Origin: Clostridia bacterium
Lineage (GTDB): Bacteria; Bacillota; Clostridia; Oscillospirales; Acutalibacteraceae
NCBI GenBank assembly: GCA_017434895.1
Contig: JAFSGB010000019.1
Coordinates: 17,711 to 81,710, forward strand
Direction of reading: 5' to 3'
Length of the DNA stretch: 64,000 nt
Shown here: positions 25,836 to 35,123 of the stretch, piece after piece
Layout: each line of letters opens with the position of its first letter
How positions within the stretch are numbered: position 1 is the first letter of the stretch
Notes under the pieces: generated by a model
What the model saw: the letters and a program-made list of their open reading frames with translations, nothing else
What the model was told of the DNA's origin: nothing
The model's database searches: none
Position numbers and translations under genes: made by a program

Positions 25836-26976
25836 AATTGCAAAGCCGGCTGTGCCTTACGGAGGAAAGTACCGAATAATTGATTTCCCTCTTTCTAACT
25901 GTGCAAATTCCGGTATTGATACTGTGGGAATTCTTACTCAGTACAAACCTTTGGAGCTTAATGATTATGTTGGCTCAGGCAAGCCTTGGGACCTAGACCG
26001 AAGTGATGGCGGAGTGCATATTTTGCCCCCTTATCAAGGTCTTTCGGGGGAAGGCTGGTACAAGGGTACTGCAAATGCTATTTATCAAAATCTTGAGTTT
26101 ATTGCAAGGTATGACCCCGAGTATGTTGTAATTCTGTCTGGCGACCATATTTACAAAATGGATTACTCCAAAATGGTTAATCAGCACATTAAGGATGGCG
26201 CAGCTTGCACTATTGCAGTGCTTGATGTAAGCCTTGAGGAAGCAACCCGTTTTGGTATTATGAACACCCATGAGGATGGCACAATCTATGAGTTTGAGGA
26301 GAAACCGGCCAAGCCTAAGAGTACCTTGGCTTCAATGGGTATTTATGTTTTCTCTTGGGATAAGCTTAAATATTACCTAACTGAGGATGAGGCAAATCCC
26401 GATTCCTCTAACGATTTCGGTAAGAACATAATCCCCGCAATGTTAAATGCAGGTGAACTTCTAAAGGTTTACCGTTTTAACGATTACTGGAAGGATGTCG
26501 GTACGGTTGACTCTTTGTGGGAGGCCAACCTTGACCTACTCAATCCCAAGATTGACCTTAATCTTTCAGACAGAAACTGGAAGGTTTATTCACGCTCTAA
26601 CAGTCAGCCGCCGCAGTATGTGTCTGGGGACGCTAAGGTTGAAAATTCTCTCGTTACTGACGGTTGCGAAATTTACGGTAACCTTGATTACTCGGTGCTT
26701 TTTGAAAATGTAACTGTTGAGGAGGGCGCAAGTGTTGAGTATTCCCTTGTAATGCCCGGTGCCGTTATTAAAAAGGGCGCAAAGGTTCGCTATTCCATAA
26801 TTGCAGAAAATGTTGTGGTAGACGAAAATGCTGATATCGGCGGTGACCCCGCTGTTGTTGGAACAGAAGGCTGGGGCATAACTGTTGTTGGTGAAAACCT
26901 AACCATTGGCAAAAATGCCAAGGTCAGTGCAAATAAAATGATAACCGAAAATGTTAAGGAGGGTGAGGAGATATGA
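25762..26976 (+). CDS. glgC: Glucose-1-phosphate adenylyltransferase, catalytic subunit
   Basis: Makes ADP-glucose from ATP and glucose-1-phosphate, the committed step of glycogen synthesis. 404 residues from the TTG at 25762, chosen because GGGAG lies 8 bases upstream; an ATG nine bases earlier touches that site. Nucleotidyltransferase signature [12 protein letters not shown], then [31 protein letters not shown], and a C-terminal left-handed beta-helix. Starts inside glgB and ends in an ATGA overlap with glgD, so the three are translationally coupled. Confidence 0.97.
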   Translation: MKNKKIVAMLLAGGQGSRLGVLTSKIAKPAVPYGGKYRIIDFPLSNCANSGIDTVGILTQYKPLELNDYVGSGKPWDLDRSDGGVHILPPYQGLSGEGWYKGTANAIYQNLEFIARYDPEYVVILSGDHIYKMDYSKMVNQHIKDGAACTIAVLDVSLEEATRFGIMNTHEDGTIYEFEEKPAKPKSTLASMGIYVFSWDKLKYYLTEDEANPDSSNDFGKNIIPAMLNAGELLKVYRFNDYWKDVGTVDSLWEANLDLLNPKIDLNLSDRNWKVYSRSNSQPPQYVSGDAKVENSLVTDGCEIYGNLDYSVLFENVTVEEGASVEYSLVMPGAVIKKGAKVRYSIIAENVVVDENADIGGDPAVVGTEGWGITVVGENLTIGKNAKVSANKMITENVKEGEEI

Positions 26977-28091
26977 GAGCAACAGCTGTTTCGGGACTTG
27001 TTTTTGCAAATGCTAACGACAAGCTACTTAAAAAATTGACCGAGAACCGTTCAATGGCATCTGTGCCCTTCGGCAGTAGATATCGTCTAATAGATTTCAG
27101 TCTTTCAAATCTTGTAAATGCGGGAATTACTAACGTAGGACTTATTACTACGGGTAACTACCGCTCACTTATGGACCATGTAAGCAACGGAATTTACTGG
27201 GACCTTGACCGTAAAAACGGCGGGCTTCATATTTTAGCTCCGTATATGGCAAGCGATATAAGACGCTTTAGAGGTACGGTAGATGCTTTAAATGCCGCCA
27301 CGGATTTCATCGAACGCTGTGAAAGTGACTATATTGTGCTTTGTGCGGGTGATATTCTTGCTAATGTGGATGTTTCTGATGTTATTAATACACATATTGA
27401 GAGCCAGGCTGATATTACTCTAGTTTACCACAAGGGAATGCTTCCTGTTAACCGTGCCGATGCAATGGTATTTACCTTTGGTGAGAGTACAAATATTAAG
27501 AATATAAGCTTTGATTACAGTAATGAAAGTGAGCAATACTACGGAATAGGTATTACTGTTATTGCAAGAGAGCTTTTGTCAAAGCTTGTAAGAGATGCAG
27601 TTGAAAAGGATTTAGAAAGCTTTAACCGTGATATTCTGGCAAAAAAGGTTAATGAGCTTAAGATTATGGGATACGAGCATAAGGAGTTTATCACCCTTAT
27701 GAACGGAACCGATACCTATTACAATGCTCATATGGCATTGCTTGACAGTAATGTACGCAAGGAGCTCTTTAATCCCGAGCGTCCCATTTACACTAAAACC
27801 CGCGATGATATGCCCACTCGCTATGGAGTAGAGGCTGATGTTAAAAACAGTCTCATCGGCAACGGCTGTGTTATTGACGGTGTTGTTAAAAATAGTATCT
27901 TGGCACGCGGTGTTAAGGTAGGAAAAGGTGCCGTTGTTGAAAACTGTATTTTAATGCAGGAAACAAGGGTAGGTACAGATGCTAAAATCAGCAATGTAAT
28001 TGCCGATAAAAATGTTACTATCGGCGAGGATATGGTGATTAAGGGTACCACTGAAAAGCGTGTGTTTATCAACAAAAACGAGATTATTTAA
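26973..28091 (+). CDS. glgD: ADP-glucose pyrophosphorylase regulatory subunit
   Basis: 372 residues, similar to GlgC throughout but missing the GGxGxRL nucleotide-binding block: the N-terminus reads [20 protein letters not shown]. That is the GlgD hallmark. In Geobacillus GlgD raises GlgC activity in a GlgC/GlgD complex. It keeps [15 protein letters not shown] and a C-terminal hexapeptide beta-helix. Start codon overlaps the glgC stop by 4 bases. Confidence 0.95.
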   Translation: MRATAVSGLVFANANDKLLKKLTENRSMASVPFGSRYRLIDFSLSNLVNAGITNVGLITTGNYRSLMDHVSNGIYWDLDRKNGGLHILAPYMASDIRRFRGTVDALNAATDFIERCESDYIVLCAGDILANVDVSDVINTHIESQADITLVYHKGMLPVNRADAMVFTFGESTNIKNISFDYSNESEQYYGIGITVIARELLSKLVRDAVEKDLESFNRDILAKKVNELKIMGYEHKEFITLMNGTDTYYNAHMALLDSNVRKELFNPERPIYTKTRDDMPTRYGVEADVKNSLIGNGCVIDGVVKNSILARGVKVGKGAVVENCILMQETRVGTDAKISNVIADKNVTIGEDMVIKGTTEKRVFINKNEII

Positions 28092-28102
28092 GGAGTAAAA
28101 AA

Positions 28103-29524
28103 ATGAAAGTATTATTTGCTTCAAGTGAGGCCTATCCCTTTGCAATGTCAGGCGGCTTAGCCGACGTTGCGGGTGCACTTCCGAAAGCTTTAAGAAAGCG
28201 TTTCGTAGGTTGCAGAATTGTATTGCCCTTATATGGCACAATATCCGAAGAAATGCGTGAAAAAATGACCTTTATTACAAGCATTACGGTGCCGGTTTCT
28301 TGGAGACGCCAATATTGCGGTATTTTTGAGGCTCATCTGGACGGTGTCATTTACTATTTTATTGACAATCAGTATTATTTTAAGCGTGACAGCCTTTATG
28401 GGCATTATGACGATGCCGAGCGCTTTGCATTTTTCTCCCGTGCGGTTTTGGAAATGATTCCCTATATCGGCTTCACACCCGATATTATTCACTGCAACGA
28501 TTGGCAGACTGCTTTGGTGCCGGTTTACCTTAATGCTTTTTATCGCTATGATCAGCTTTATAAGGATATGAAAACCGTTTTTACCATTCACAATATTCAG
28601 TATCAAGGTAAGTACGGATATGAGCTTACTGAGGATGTTTTAGGTATTCCTAAGGAGAGTGAAAGCCTCCTTGATTATGACAACTGCATTAACTTTATGA
28701 AGGGCGCAATTCAGTGTGCCGACAAGATAACTACTGTTTCACCAACCTATTCAAGGGAAATTTTAGACCCTTATTATTCACACGGGCTTGATGGTATACT
28801 AAGTATGTTTACCTATAAGCTGACGGGTATTGTAAACGGAATAGACACAGATGTCTACAACCCCGAAACCGACACTCTTATTTACAAGAACTATAATGTT
28901 GGTAATATTGGTGACAAGGCAGTTAACAAGGCTAAGCTTCAAGAGGAACTGGGTCTTCCCCAAAAGGCAGATACGCCAGTTATCGGTATTGTAACAAGAC
29001 TTGTTAAGCACAAGGGAATTGACCTAGTAAAGCATGTTTTTGAGGATATGCTGAAAGCCGATTTGCAGTTTGCAATTTTAGGCTCGGGCGAGTGGGAGTT
29101 TGAAACCTTCTTCCACGAAATGGCAGCCAAATATCCAGAAAAGGTGGGACTCAAGTTAGGCTTTGTCCCGCAGTTGGCTCATAAAATTTATGCAGGAGCA
29201 GATATATTCCTAATGCCCAGTCAAAGCGAGCCTTGCGGTTTGGCACAAATGGTAGCTTTGCGTTACGGCACAATCCCCATTGTAAGAGAAACAGGCGGTC
29301 TTAATGATACAATTCACGACAGTGGGGATGGTGAGGGCAACGGCTTCACATTTAAGTCTTATAATGCTCACGATATGCTTAATACTGTTTGGCGTGCAAT
29401 TACGGGCTATGCTGATAAGGATGGTTGGGCAGTACTTCGTGAAAGAGCAATGAAGTGCGACAATAGCTGGGGGAACTCAGCCAACGCTTATATTAGGCTA
29501 TATAAGGATATTATTCCTAAGTAA
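28103..29524 (+). CDS. glgA: Glycogen synthase (GT5)
   Basis: Adds glucose from ADP-glucose to the growing alpha-1,4 chain. 473 residues, the family length. N-terminal SSEAYPFAMSGGLADVAGAL aligns with the usual KxGGLADV block, but the ADP-glucose-contacting Lys is Met here. The C-terminal GT-B domain keeps the Glu-rich SEPCGLAQMVALRYG motif and ETGGLNDT. From memory, related clostridial GlgA proteins also lack this Lys (FAASGGLADV), so it may mark a clade rather than loss of function. Last gene of the glg operon. Confidence 0.95.
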   Translation: MKVLFASSEAYPFAMSGGLADVAGALPKALRKRFVGCRIVLPLYGTISEEMREKMTFITSITVPVSWRRQYCGIFEAHLDGVIYYFIDNQYYFKRDSLYGHYDDAERFAFFSRAVLEMIPYIGFTPDIIHCNDWQTALVPVYLNAFYRYDQLYKDMKTVFTIHNIQYQGKYGYELTEDVLGIPKESESLLDYDNCINFMKGAIQCADKITTVSPTYSREILDPYYSHGLDGILSMFTYKLTGIVNGIDTDVYNPETDTLIYKNYNVGNIGDKAVNKAKLQEELGLPQKADTPVIGIVTRLVKHKGIDLVKHVFEDMLKADLQFAILGSGEWEFETFFHEMAAKYPEKVGLKLGFVPQLAHKIYAGADIFLMPSQSEPCGLAQMVALRYGTIPIVRETGGLNDTIHDSGDGEGNGFTFKSYNAHDMLNTVWRAITGYADKDGWAVLRERAMKCDNSWGNSANAYIRLYKDIIPK

Positions 29525-29532
29525 AGAATTCA

Positions 29533-29565
29533 GGGGTTGCCAAAATAAGGCAACCCCGATATAAT
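29533..29565 (+). promoter_or_regulatory. Hairpin overlapping the uppP promoter
   Basis: Hairpin GGGGTTGCC/GGCAACCCC (29533-29557) after glgA, with no T tract. TTGCCA (29537-29542), 17 bases, TATAAT (29560-29565) makes a good promoter for uppP whose -35 lies in the hairpin arm. Confidence 0.6.
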
Positions 29566-29595
29566 ATAGTTATCAGTTTTGAAAGGACGATTATT

Positions 29596-30474
29596 TTGGA
29601 AATTTTAAAGTCTATTATACTTGGAATTATTGAGGGTATTACAGAGTGGTTGCCTATAAGCAGTACGGGTCACATGATACTTTTCGACGAGTTTGTCACC
29701 CTTAACACCTCTGATGCCTTTAAGGATATGTTTTTTGTAGTAATTCAGTTGGGTGCTATAATTGCGGTAATTTTGCTTTTCTGGAATAAGCTTTGGCCCT
29801 TTCATTTAAAGAAAACCGAGGTAACACCGTATTTTAAAAAAGAAAATGCCGTTACAAAACTTTGTAACGACTATGTTTATGTTGACAGATTTATTTTGTG
29901 GTTTAAAATTTTGCTCGCAAGTCTGCCTGCTGCAATTTTAGGACTTATGTTTGACGACCAGATTGACGCGATGCTAACCGGTGACCTTCGGGCTTACATA
30001 GTAGCCGCCGCATTAATTGTTTACGGCGTTTTGTTTATTATAATTGAAAATATAAAAATTAAGGGAAAAATTGAGGATCTGGGCAGTCTTTCTTATAGAA
30101 CGACATTTTTTATAGGTCTTATTCAGTGCTTGGCATTGGTACCTGGCACCTCGCGAAGCGGCTCGACTATTCTCGGTGCAATGCTTTTAGGTCTGTCACG
30201 CACCGCCGCCGCAGAGTTTTCATTTTTCCTATCAGTCCCTGCAATGGTGGGCGGAAGTGGTATAAAGGTGCTTCAGTTTTTTGCCGATGGTAACACCTTC
30301 AACGGAATGGAAATTGCAATTTTACTAGTGGGGACCGTTACGGCATTTATTGTATCTGTGATTGCAATAAAGTTCCTGCTAAGCTTTATCAGAAAACACG
30401 ATTTTAAAGCGTTTGGATATTACAGAATAGTTCTTGGTATAATAGTTATTTTATATTTTTCGTTGGTCAACTAA
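29596..30474 (+). CDS. uppP: Undecaprenyl-diphosphatase
   Basis: Integral-membrane enzyme that recycles undecaprenyl pyrophosphate to the monophosphate lipid carrier for peptidoglycan synthesis; overproduction gives bacitracin tolerance. 292 residues, TTG start after AAAGGACG. Conserved EGITEWLPISSTGHMIL at residues 13-29 and PGTSRSGSTI at about 184-193 form the active site. About eight hydrophobic segments. Ends one base before the convergent carboxypeptidase stop; no terminator separates them. Confidence 0.97.
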   Translation: MEILKSIILGIIEGITEWLPISSTGHMILFDEFVTLNTSDAFKDMFFVVIQLGAIIAVILLFWNKLWPFHLKKTEVTPYFKKENAVTKLCNDYVYVDRFILWFKILLASLPAAILGLMFDDQIDAMLTGDLRAYIVAAALIVYGVLFIIIENIKIKGKIEDLGSLSYRTTFFIGLIQCLALVPGTSRSGSTILGAMLLGLSRTAAAEFSFFLSVPAMVGGSGIKVLQFFADGNTFNGMEIAILLVGTVTAFIVSVIAIKFLLSFIRKHDFKAFGYYRIVLGIIVILYFSLVN

Positions 30475-30475
30475 A

Positions 30476-31576
30476 CTATTTTGCAAATTCTTTATATAAA
30501 TCTATTTGACCGTAAAATGCGGGCCATTTTGAGGAATTTCCCATTGTGACTGCAATGTATTCCTCACCGCTTTCGTTTGCCTTGCCAAAGGTACATACAC
30601 AGTAGCCCGCCTCATTTACATATCCGGTTTTGCCGCCTAAAATTTCGGCGGTTTCGGCTTCGTTTCCGTACATATAACTGAACAGCGTACTGGAAAGCAA
30701 AATACCGTTGGGATTTTGCGGTGTTTTTTGAGTAGTGTACTGATAGGTTGAAAGCACCTCTCGGCAAAGCTTATTTTGGTAAGCATAATCGGTTATAATT
30801 GCCATATCGTAAGCAGTCGAATAATTACCCTCACTGTGAAGCCCCGAGACATTTGTAAAATGGGTGTTTTCAAGTCCCATTTCCTTTACCTTTTTATTCA
30901 TAAGCTCTACGAAGGCTTCCTCGCTGCCGGCAATTTTTACTGCCAATCCCATTGCACCGTCAGCACCCGAAGGTAAAATCATACCGTATAAAAGGTCGCG
31001 CATTGTAACCTTTTCACCGTTTAAGAAGCCCGCAACCGAAGCATCTGCTACAAAAAGAGGGTCGGTAATTTCATAGGTCATGGTAAATGTATCGTTTAAA
31101 TCTATGATATTTTCTACCGCCACAAGCAGTGTCATAATTTTAAGGGTAGATGCGGGATAAATTTTTTCGTGAGCATTCCGCTCTGCTACGATTTTACCGT
31201 CCGAACGGCGAACAACAATGGCTGTTTTGGCATCATTGCTATCGGGAATTTTTACGGTATTCTCATCCGCAACGTAATCTACTTTTTTAGGTTTCTCAAC
31301 CGTTTCTTCTTTTTTGTCGGTAACGGTTTCGTCACTTTGAAGTGATAATTTTTCGTCATTCTTATTTCCCGTTGCAATCGCAGTCACTATTACCGCAAAT
31401 ACCAAAATTAAGGCAAGAGCCAAAAAGCCCCGCCTTAATCTTATTACCTTGTAAAGACCTTTCTTTTTAACCGTTTTTGGTTTTAAGACGGGTCTTTCTT
31501 TTTGCTCGTTATCGAGTCTGCTATTAAGTTTTTCAAAATAATCATTATACTGTTTATCACCGAAAAAGTCTGACAT
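30476..31576 (-). CDS. D-alanyl-D-alanine carboxypeptidase, intact active site
   Basis: Peptidase S11; trims the terminal D-Ala of peptidoglycan stems outside the cell. 366 residues. N-terminal cytoplasmic tail, membrane anchor (about 50-70), then the catalytic domain. SxxK is present (YPASTLKIM), KTG is present (GGKTGYVNEAG), and the SxN place reads SGADGA, a variant where Asn is Ala. No C-terminal PBP5 domain, so shorter than DacA/DacF. Third gene of the lemA-TPM-dac unit on the minus strand, 24 bases after the TPM gene. Confidence 0.9.
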   Translation of the reverse strand: MSDFFGDKQYNDYFEKLNSRLDNEQKERPVLKPKTVKKKGLYKVIRLRRGFLALALILVFAVIVTAIATGNKNDEKLSLQSDETVTDKKEETVEKPKKVDYVADENTVKIPDSNDAKTAIVVRRSDGKIVAERNAHEKIYPASTLKIMTLLVAVENIIDLNDTFTMTYEITDPLFVADASVAGFLNGEKVTMRDLLYGMILPSGADGAMGLAVKIAGSEEAFVELMNKKVKEMGLENTHFTNVSGLHSEGNYSTAYDMAIITDYAYQNKLCREVLSTYQYTTQKTPQNPNGILLSSTLFSYMYGNEAETAEILGGKTGYVNEAGYCVCTFGKANESGEEYIAVTMGNSSKWPAFYGQIDLYKEFAK

Positions 31577-31600
31577 TAAATATAACTCCGAAATTAAGAT

Positions 31601-32374
31601 TTAAAAGCCTCTGCCGGCACCGCCGCCTCCAAAGGAGCCTCCGCCGCCTCTAAAACCGCCGAAACCGCCTCCGCCCGAGCGGAAACCGCCACTGTGACCG
31701 CCATGGTGAATATGGGGCATTCCAAAGAAGAATATACCACCGCCACGACGTCGGGATAGTAATGAAATTACAATCAAAACCACCAGCATTATAACCCACG
31801 AGGCAACAACCTCGCCACCGTCACTGTCAACTGTGGGACTGACATTTTCAATATTAACATATCCGTCTGCAGGAGCAAGACCGTATTCAATATAAACCTC
31901 GTTTATAATAGCCTCGCCGATTTTCAGAAGTCCTGTGCTGAAATCGTCATTTTTAAGATAGGAAAGGCCGTAAACATCAATAATTCTACCGGTTTTGCTG
32001 TCGGGGAGAGCGCCTTCAAGTCCGTAGCCTACGGCCACAAAAATTTCCCTGTCATCGCGTGACAAAAGAATTATTATTCCATTGTCTGATTCCTCGTTGC
32101 CAACACCCCATTTTCTGCCAAGCTCGGTAGCATATTCAAAGGGCTCGTCACCGCCTAAATCCCCGACGGTAACAATGACTACTTGAGAGGTGGTAGCTTT
32201 TTCAAGTGTCGCCGCTTTGGATACGAAATCACCCTCTTGAGTGTCATCAATAACATCTGCAAAGTCATTTACAAAAAACTGTTCCGTTGGTTCGGGGTAT
32301 TTTTCCTTTTGCTCACAACCGCAAAGACTAAATATGAGCAGTAGAATCGCCGATAACTTTAATATTCTTTTCAT
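31601..32374 (-). CDS. TPM-domain (YgcG-family) lipoprotein
   Basis: 257 residues. Lipobox SLCGC (Cys20), TPM domain (about 35-175, with VNDFADVID and VGYGLEGALPDSKTGRI), one membrane segment (about 192-210) and a Gly/Phe-rich tail ending GGGGAGRGF. TPM (YgcG) proteins pair with LemA in many bacteria; the pair is linked to envelope stress or membrane-protein quality control, with no settled biochemical role. Directly follows lemA with one base between. Confidence 0.92.
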   Translation of the reverse strand: MKRILKLSAILLLIFSLCGCEQKEKYPEPTEQFFVNDFADVIDDTQEGDFVSKAATLEKATTSQVVIVTVGDLGGDEPFEYATELGRKWGVGNEESDNGIIILLSRDDREIFVAVGYGLEGALPDSKTGRIIDVYGLSYLKNDDFSTGLLKIGEAIINEVYIEYGLAPADGYVNIENVSPTVDSDGGEVVASWVIMLVVLIVISLLSRRRGGGIFFFGMPHIHHGGHSGGFRSGGGGFGGFRGGGGSFGGGGAGRGF

Positions 32375-32375
32375 T

Positions 32376-32948
32376 TTAATCGAAATCTACTATGGGCGCG
32401 CTGTTAGCGGCACCGTCCGCCTCAAAATATTCGTAAGTCTCAAATCCGAAAAGGGAAGCCAAAATACTTCTGGGGAACTTTTTGATTTCTGAATTATATT
32501 CCTGAGCTTCCTCATTATAGTCTTTACGGGCAGTGGCAATACGGTTTTCACTGCCGCTCAATTCATCAGTTAAAGCCTTATATTGCTCATTAGCTTTAAG
32601 GTCTGGATAAGCTTCGGTTACTGCATTAACCCAAACATTAAGCGCACTGTCAAGTCTCTGAGAAGCCTCAACCTTTTCGTTAGTTGTACCTGCATTTTGA
32701 AGGGCAGTTCTAGCCTCGGTAACAGCGGTTAGGGTGCTTTGCTCATAATCACTGTATCCCTTAACTGTGTTTACAAGATTTGGGATTAAATCGTATCTTC
32801 TTTGCAAATAGGTAGCAATAGTTGAATATGAGCTTTCAACCTCTTCACGATTTTCTACCATATCGTTATAAGACCCAATAAGACTGCCGGCAATTATTAC
32901 AACTACGGCAATTACTGCAATTAAAATTATTAAACCTTTTTTCTTCAA
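32376..32948 (-). CDS. lemA: LemA-family membrane protein
   Basis: 190 residues, TTG start after GAGG. One N-terminal membrane segment (about 5-26) then a long helical bundle with the LemA blocks YNDMVENREEVESSYS and LQRRYDLIPNLVNTVKGY, and ASLFGFETYEYFEAD near the C-terminus. Opens the lemA-TPM-dac operon; a TATAAT box lies about 30 bases upstream with a poor -35. Confidence 0.95.
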   Translation of the reverse strand: MKKKGLIILIAVIAVVVIIAGSLIGSYNDMVENREEVESSYSTIATYLQRRYDLIPNLVNTVKGYSDYEQSTLTAVTEARTALQNAGTTNEKVEASQRLDSALNVWVNAVTEAYPDLKANEQYKALTDELSGSENRIATARKDYNEEAQEYNSEIKKFPRSILASLFGFETYEYFEADGAANSAPIVDFD

Positions 32949-33060
32949 TTTAAAAACCTCACTTTCAAGGGTATTATACTACAGAATTTAAAAAAATGCT
33001 ACTGTTATTTAGTTTAAATAAAAAACTTCACAAAATAATGGGTAATTTTTGTAAAAAGCT

Positions 33061-33089
33061 TTGATTTTTATATTCGGGTATAGTATAAT
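33061..33089 (+). promoter_or_regulatory. Promoter of the hprK operon
   Basis: TTGATT, 17 bases, TATAAT. It would give a leader of about 120 bases before hprK. Confidence 0.7.
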
Positions 33090-33101
33090 CACTATATGGA
33101 T

Positions 33102-33193
33102 GTCGAAATAGGGCAAAGCCTTATTTCGACTGCGAATTCTTTGAATTCGCAAACAAATACCAACGGGAAAATGAACATAATCATTATAATGAG
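33102..33193 (+). promoter_or_regulatory. hprK leader: tandem hairpins and a palindromic site
   Basis: Two hairpins directly adjoin: 33102-33130 (13-bp stem, GTCGAAATA arms) and 33131-33151 (TGCGAATTC/GAATTCGCA). Then CATAATCATTATAATG at 33176-33191 resembles a Fur/PerR-type box; 14 bases of it (33180-33193) recur exactly before dnaE at 37818-37831. Confidence 0.5.
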
Positions 33194-33216
33194 GGTTGTA
33201 AAAGGAGGAGTGTACT

Positions 33217-34143
33217 TTGCATACAAATTTCACTATTTCTTTGGATAAAATAATTTCAGAATTTTCCTTAGAAATTCTTAATATTCAAAGTCCTGCTGAG
33301 GAAATTTTAATTTCCTCCACCGAGGTTAACCGCCCCGGACTTCAGATGGCGGGATATTTTGAATTTTTTGACAAAGAGAGGATTCAAATCATCGGCAAAA
33401 GCGAGGAAAGCTTTTTACGTCGATTTACCATTGATAAAGCCGAGCTTCGACTCAGAGAGCTTTTCTCACGCAGACCCTCGGCAGTGGTTATTTGCCGTAA
33501 TTTAGAGGTAAATGACATTTACCGTAAAATCGCCGAGGAGTACGGTGTTCCGCTTCTTAAAACCACCCTTAGCACTTCGGAATTTGAGGCGGCTTTGATT
33601 GCATTTTTAAATTTGCATTTAGCTCCCAGAATTACCCAACACGGTGTTCTTGTTGAGGTTTACGGTGAGGGTATATTACTTCTTGGAGAAAGCGGCGTAG
33701 GTAAAAGCGAAACTGCCATTGAGCTTGTAAAGAGAGGCCACCGTCTCATTGCCGACGATGCGGTAGAAATTAAACGTGTTTCCAGTAAATCCCTCGTAGG
33801 AAGCGCGCCCGATAACATAAGGCATTTTATTGAGCTTCGCGGAATAGGTATTATAAATGCCAGCCGTATTTTCGGTGCGGGTGCAGTTAAGCTTACCGAA
33901 AAGATTGATTTGGTTATTAATCTTGAGCCTTGGGATATTAATAAGGTTTATGACCGAATGGGGCTTGAAAGCCAAACCACTGAAATTTTAGATCTTAAAA
34001 TTCCATCACTTACGATACCCGTTAAGCCCGGTAGAAACTTAGCGGTTATTATTGAGGTTGCGGCTATGAACAGTAGACAGAAAAAGCTTGGCTACAACGC
34101 CGCAGAGGATTTGCTTAAAAAATTAGGTATGACAGAGAATTAA
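33217..34143 (+). CDS. hprK: HPr kinase/phosphorylase
   Basis: Phosphorylates HPr on Ser46 in response to glycolytic intermediates and reverses it; the switch for carbon catabolite repression in Firmicutes. 308 residues, TTG start after AAAGGAGG. N-terminal domain (about 1-130), then P-loop GESGVGKSE (about 154-162), the acidic catalytic block and the signature EVYGEGILLLGE before it. Heads a plus-strand series hprK-glcK-murB-rapZ-whiA. Confidence 0.97.
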   Translation: MHTNFTISLDKIISEFSLEILNIQSPAEEILISSTEVNRPGLQMAGYFEFFDKERIQIIGKSEESFLRRFTIDKAELRLRELFSRRPSAVVICRNLEVNDIYRKIAEEYGVPLLKTTLSTSEFEAALIAFLNLHLAPRITQHGVLVEVYGEGILLLGESGVGKSETAIELVKRGHRLIADDAVEIKRVSSKSLVGSAPDNIRHFIELRGIGIINASRIFGAGAVKLTEKIDLVINLEPWDINKVYDRMGLESQTTEILDLKIPSLTIPVKPGRNLAVIIEVAAMNSRQKKLGYNAAEDLLKKLGMTEN

Positions 34144-34156
34144 AGGAGAAAAAATT

Positions 34157-35113
34157 ATGTATAAATTAGGAATTGACCTTGGAGGAACAAATATTGTAGC
34201 AGGTGTTGTTGACGAAAACTTCAATATCGTTGCCACCGCGAAACGAAAAACCAGCTGTCCACGACCCGCTGAGGAAATTGTTGAGGATATGGCAGCGGTA
34301 GCTTTGGAGGCAGTAGAAACCGCCGGACTCAAAATTAATGATATTGAGTCAGCAGGTGTTGGCTCGCCCGGTTCCATTAATCCTACCGATGGTATTGTGG
34401 TTTACTCAAACAACCTGGGCTTCTATGACCTACCCCTTGGAAAGCTCTTAAAAGAAAAAACCGGTACCCATTTTTATCTTGAAAATGATGCTAATGCTGC
34501 AGCTTACGGCGAATATATTGCTGGCGCAGGCAAGGGCTCCAGCAATTTTGTTATGATTACCCTTGGTACCGGTGTTGGCGGCGGAGTAATTATAGATGGG
34601 AAAATGCTTACCGGCTCTAACTATGCCGGTGCAGAGCTTGGCCACACCGTAATTTTTGCCGACGGTGAGCAGTGTAGCTGCGGCAGAGTCGGTTGTTGGG
34701 AGGCGTATGCTTCAGCTACTGCCCTTATCAGGCAAACAAAGCAGGCTATGATTAGGTATCCTAAATCAATTATGTGGGAGCTTGTAAACGGCGATATTAA
34801 TGCCGTTAACGGCATCACTGCCTTTGATGCTTGGCGTCAAGGTGACGAAGCCGGCAAAAATGTTGTAGAAAAATATATCTACTATCTTTCGATAGGCATT
34901 TCAAACAATATTAATATTTTCCAACCGGAAATTCTCTGCGTTGGCGGTGGAATTTCCAAAGAGGGGGATAATATAATAATCCCCTTACAAAAAATTGTTG
35001 ACGGCGAAAACTATGCGAGACTAATTCCTAAAAAAGCGGTTATTAAAGCCGCAGAATTGGGCAACGATGCGGGCATTATTGGTGCCGCTTACCTAGGTGA
35101 TTTATATAAATAA
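34157..35113 (+). CDS. glcK: Glucokinase, ROK family
   Basis: Phosphorylates glucose with ATP, feeding glycolysis. 318 residues. ATP-binding LGIDLGGTNIVAGVVD at the N-terminus, DANAAAYGE, the zinc motif CSCGRVGCWE (about 173-182) and the second phosphate loop GTGVGGGVI. No N-terminal helix-turn-helix, so a kinase rather than a NagC-type repressor. Follows hprK by 13 bases; pairing with hprK and later pfkA places it in sugar metabolism. Confidence 0.94.
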   Translation: MYKLGIDLGGTNIVAGVVDENFNIVATAKRKTSCPRPAEEIVEDMAAVALEAVETAGLKINDIESAGVGSPGSINPTDGIVVYSNNLGFYDLPLGKLLKEKTGTHFYLENDANAAAYGEYIAGAGKGSSNFVMITLGTGVGGGVIIDGKMLTGSNYAGAELGHTVIFADGEQCSCGRVGCWEAYASATALIRQTKQAMIRYPKSIMWELVNGDINAVNGITAFDAWRQGDEAGKNVVEKYIYYLSIGISNNINIFQPEILCVGGGISKEGDNIIIPLQKIVDGENYARLIPKKAVIKAAELGNDAGIIGAAYLGDLYK

Positions 35114-35123
35114 GGGTGAATTT

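Noticed and set aside
30476-31576. Second carboxypeptidase as another dead enzyme
   Set aside because: SxxK and KTG are intact; only the SxN place differs (SGA), a variant I think occurs in active clostridial enzymes.
33176-33191. A firm PerR box before hprK
   Set aside because: Two positions of one arm do not match the consensus and hprK is not a known PerR target; kept only as a shared motif.
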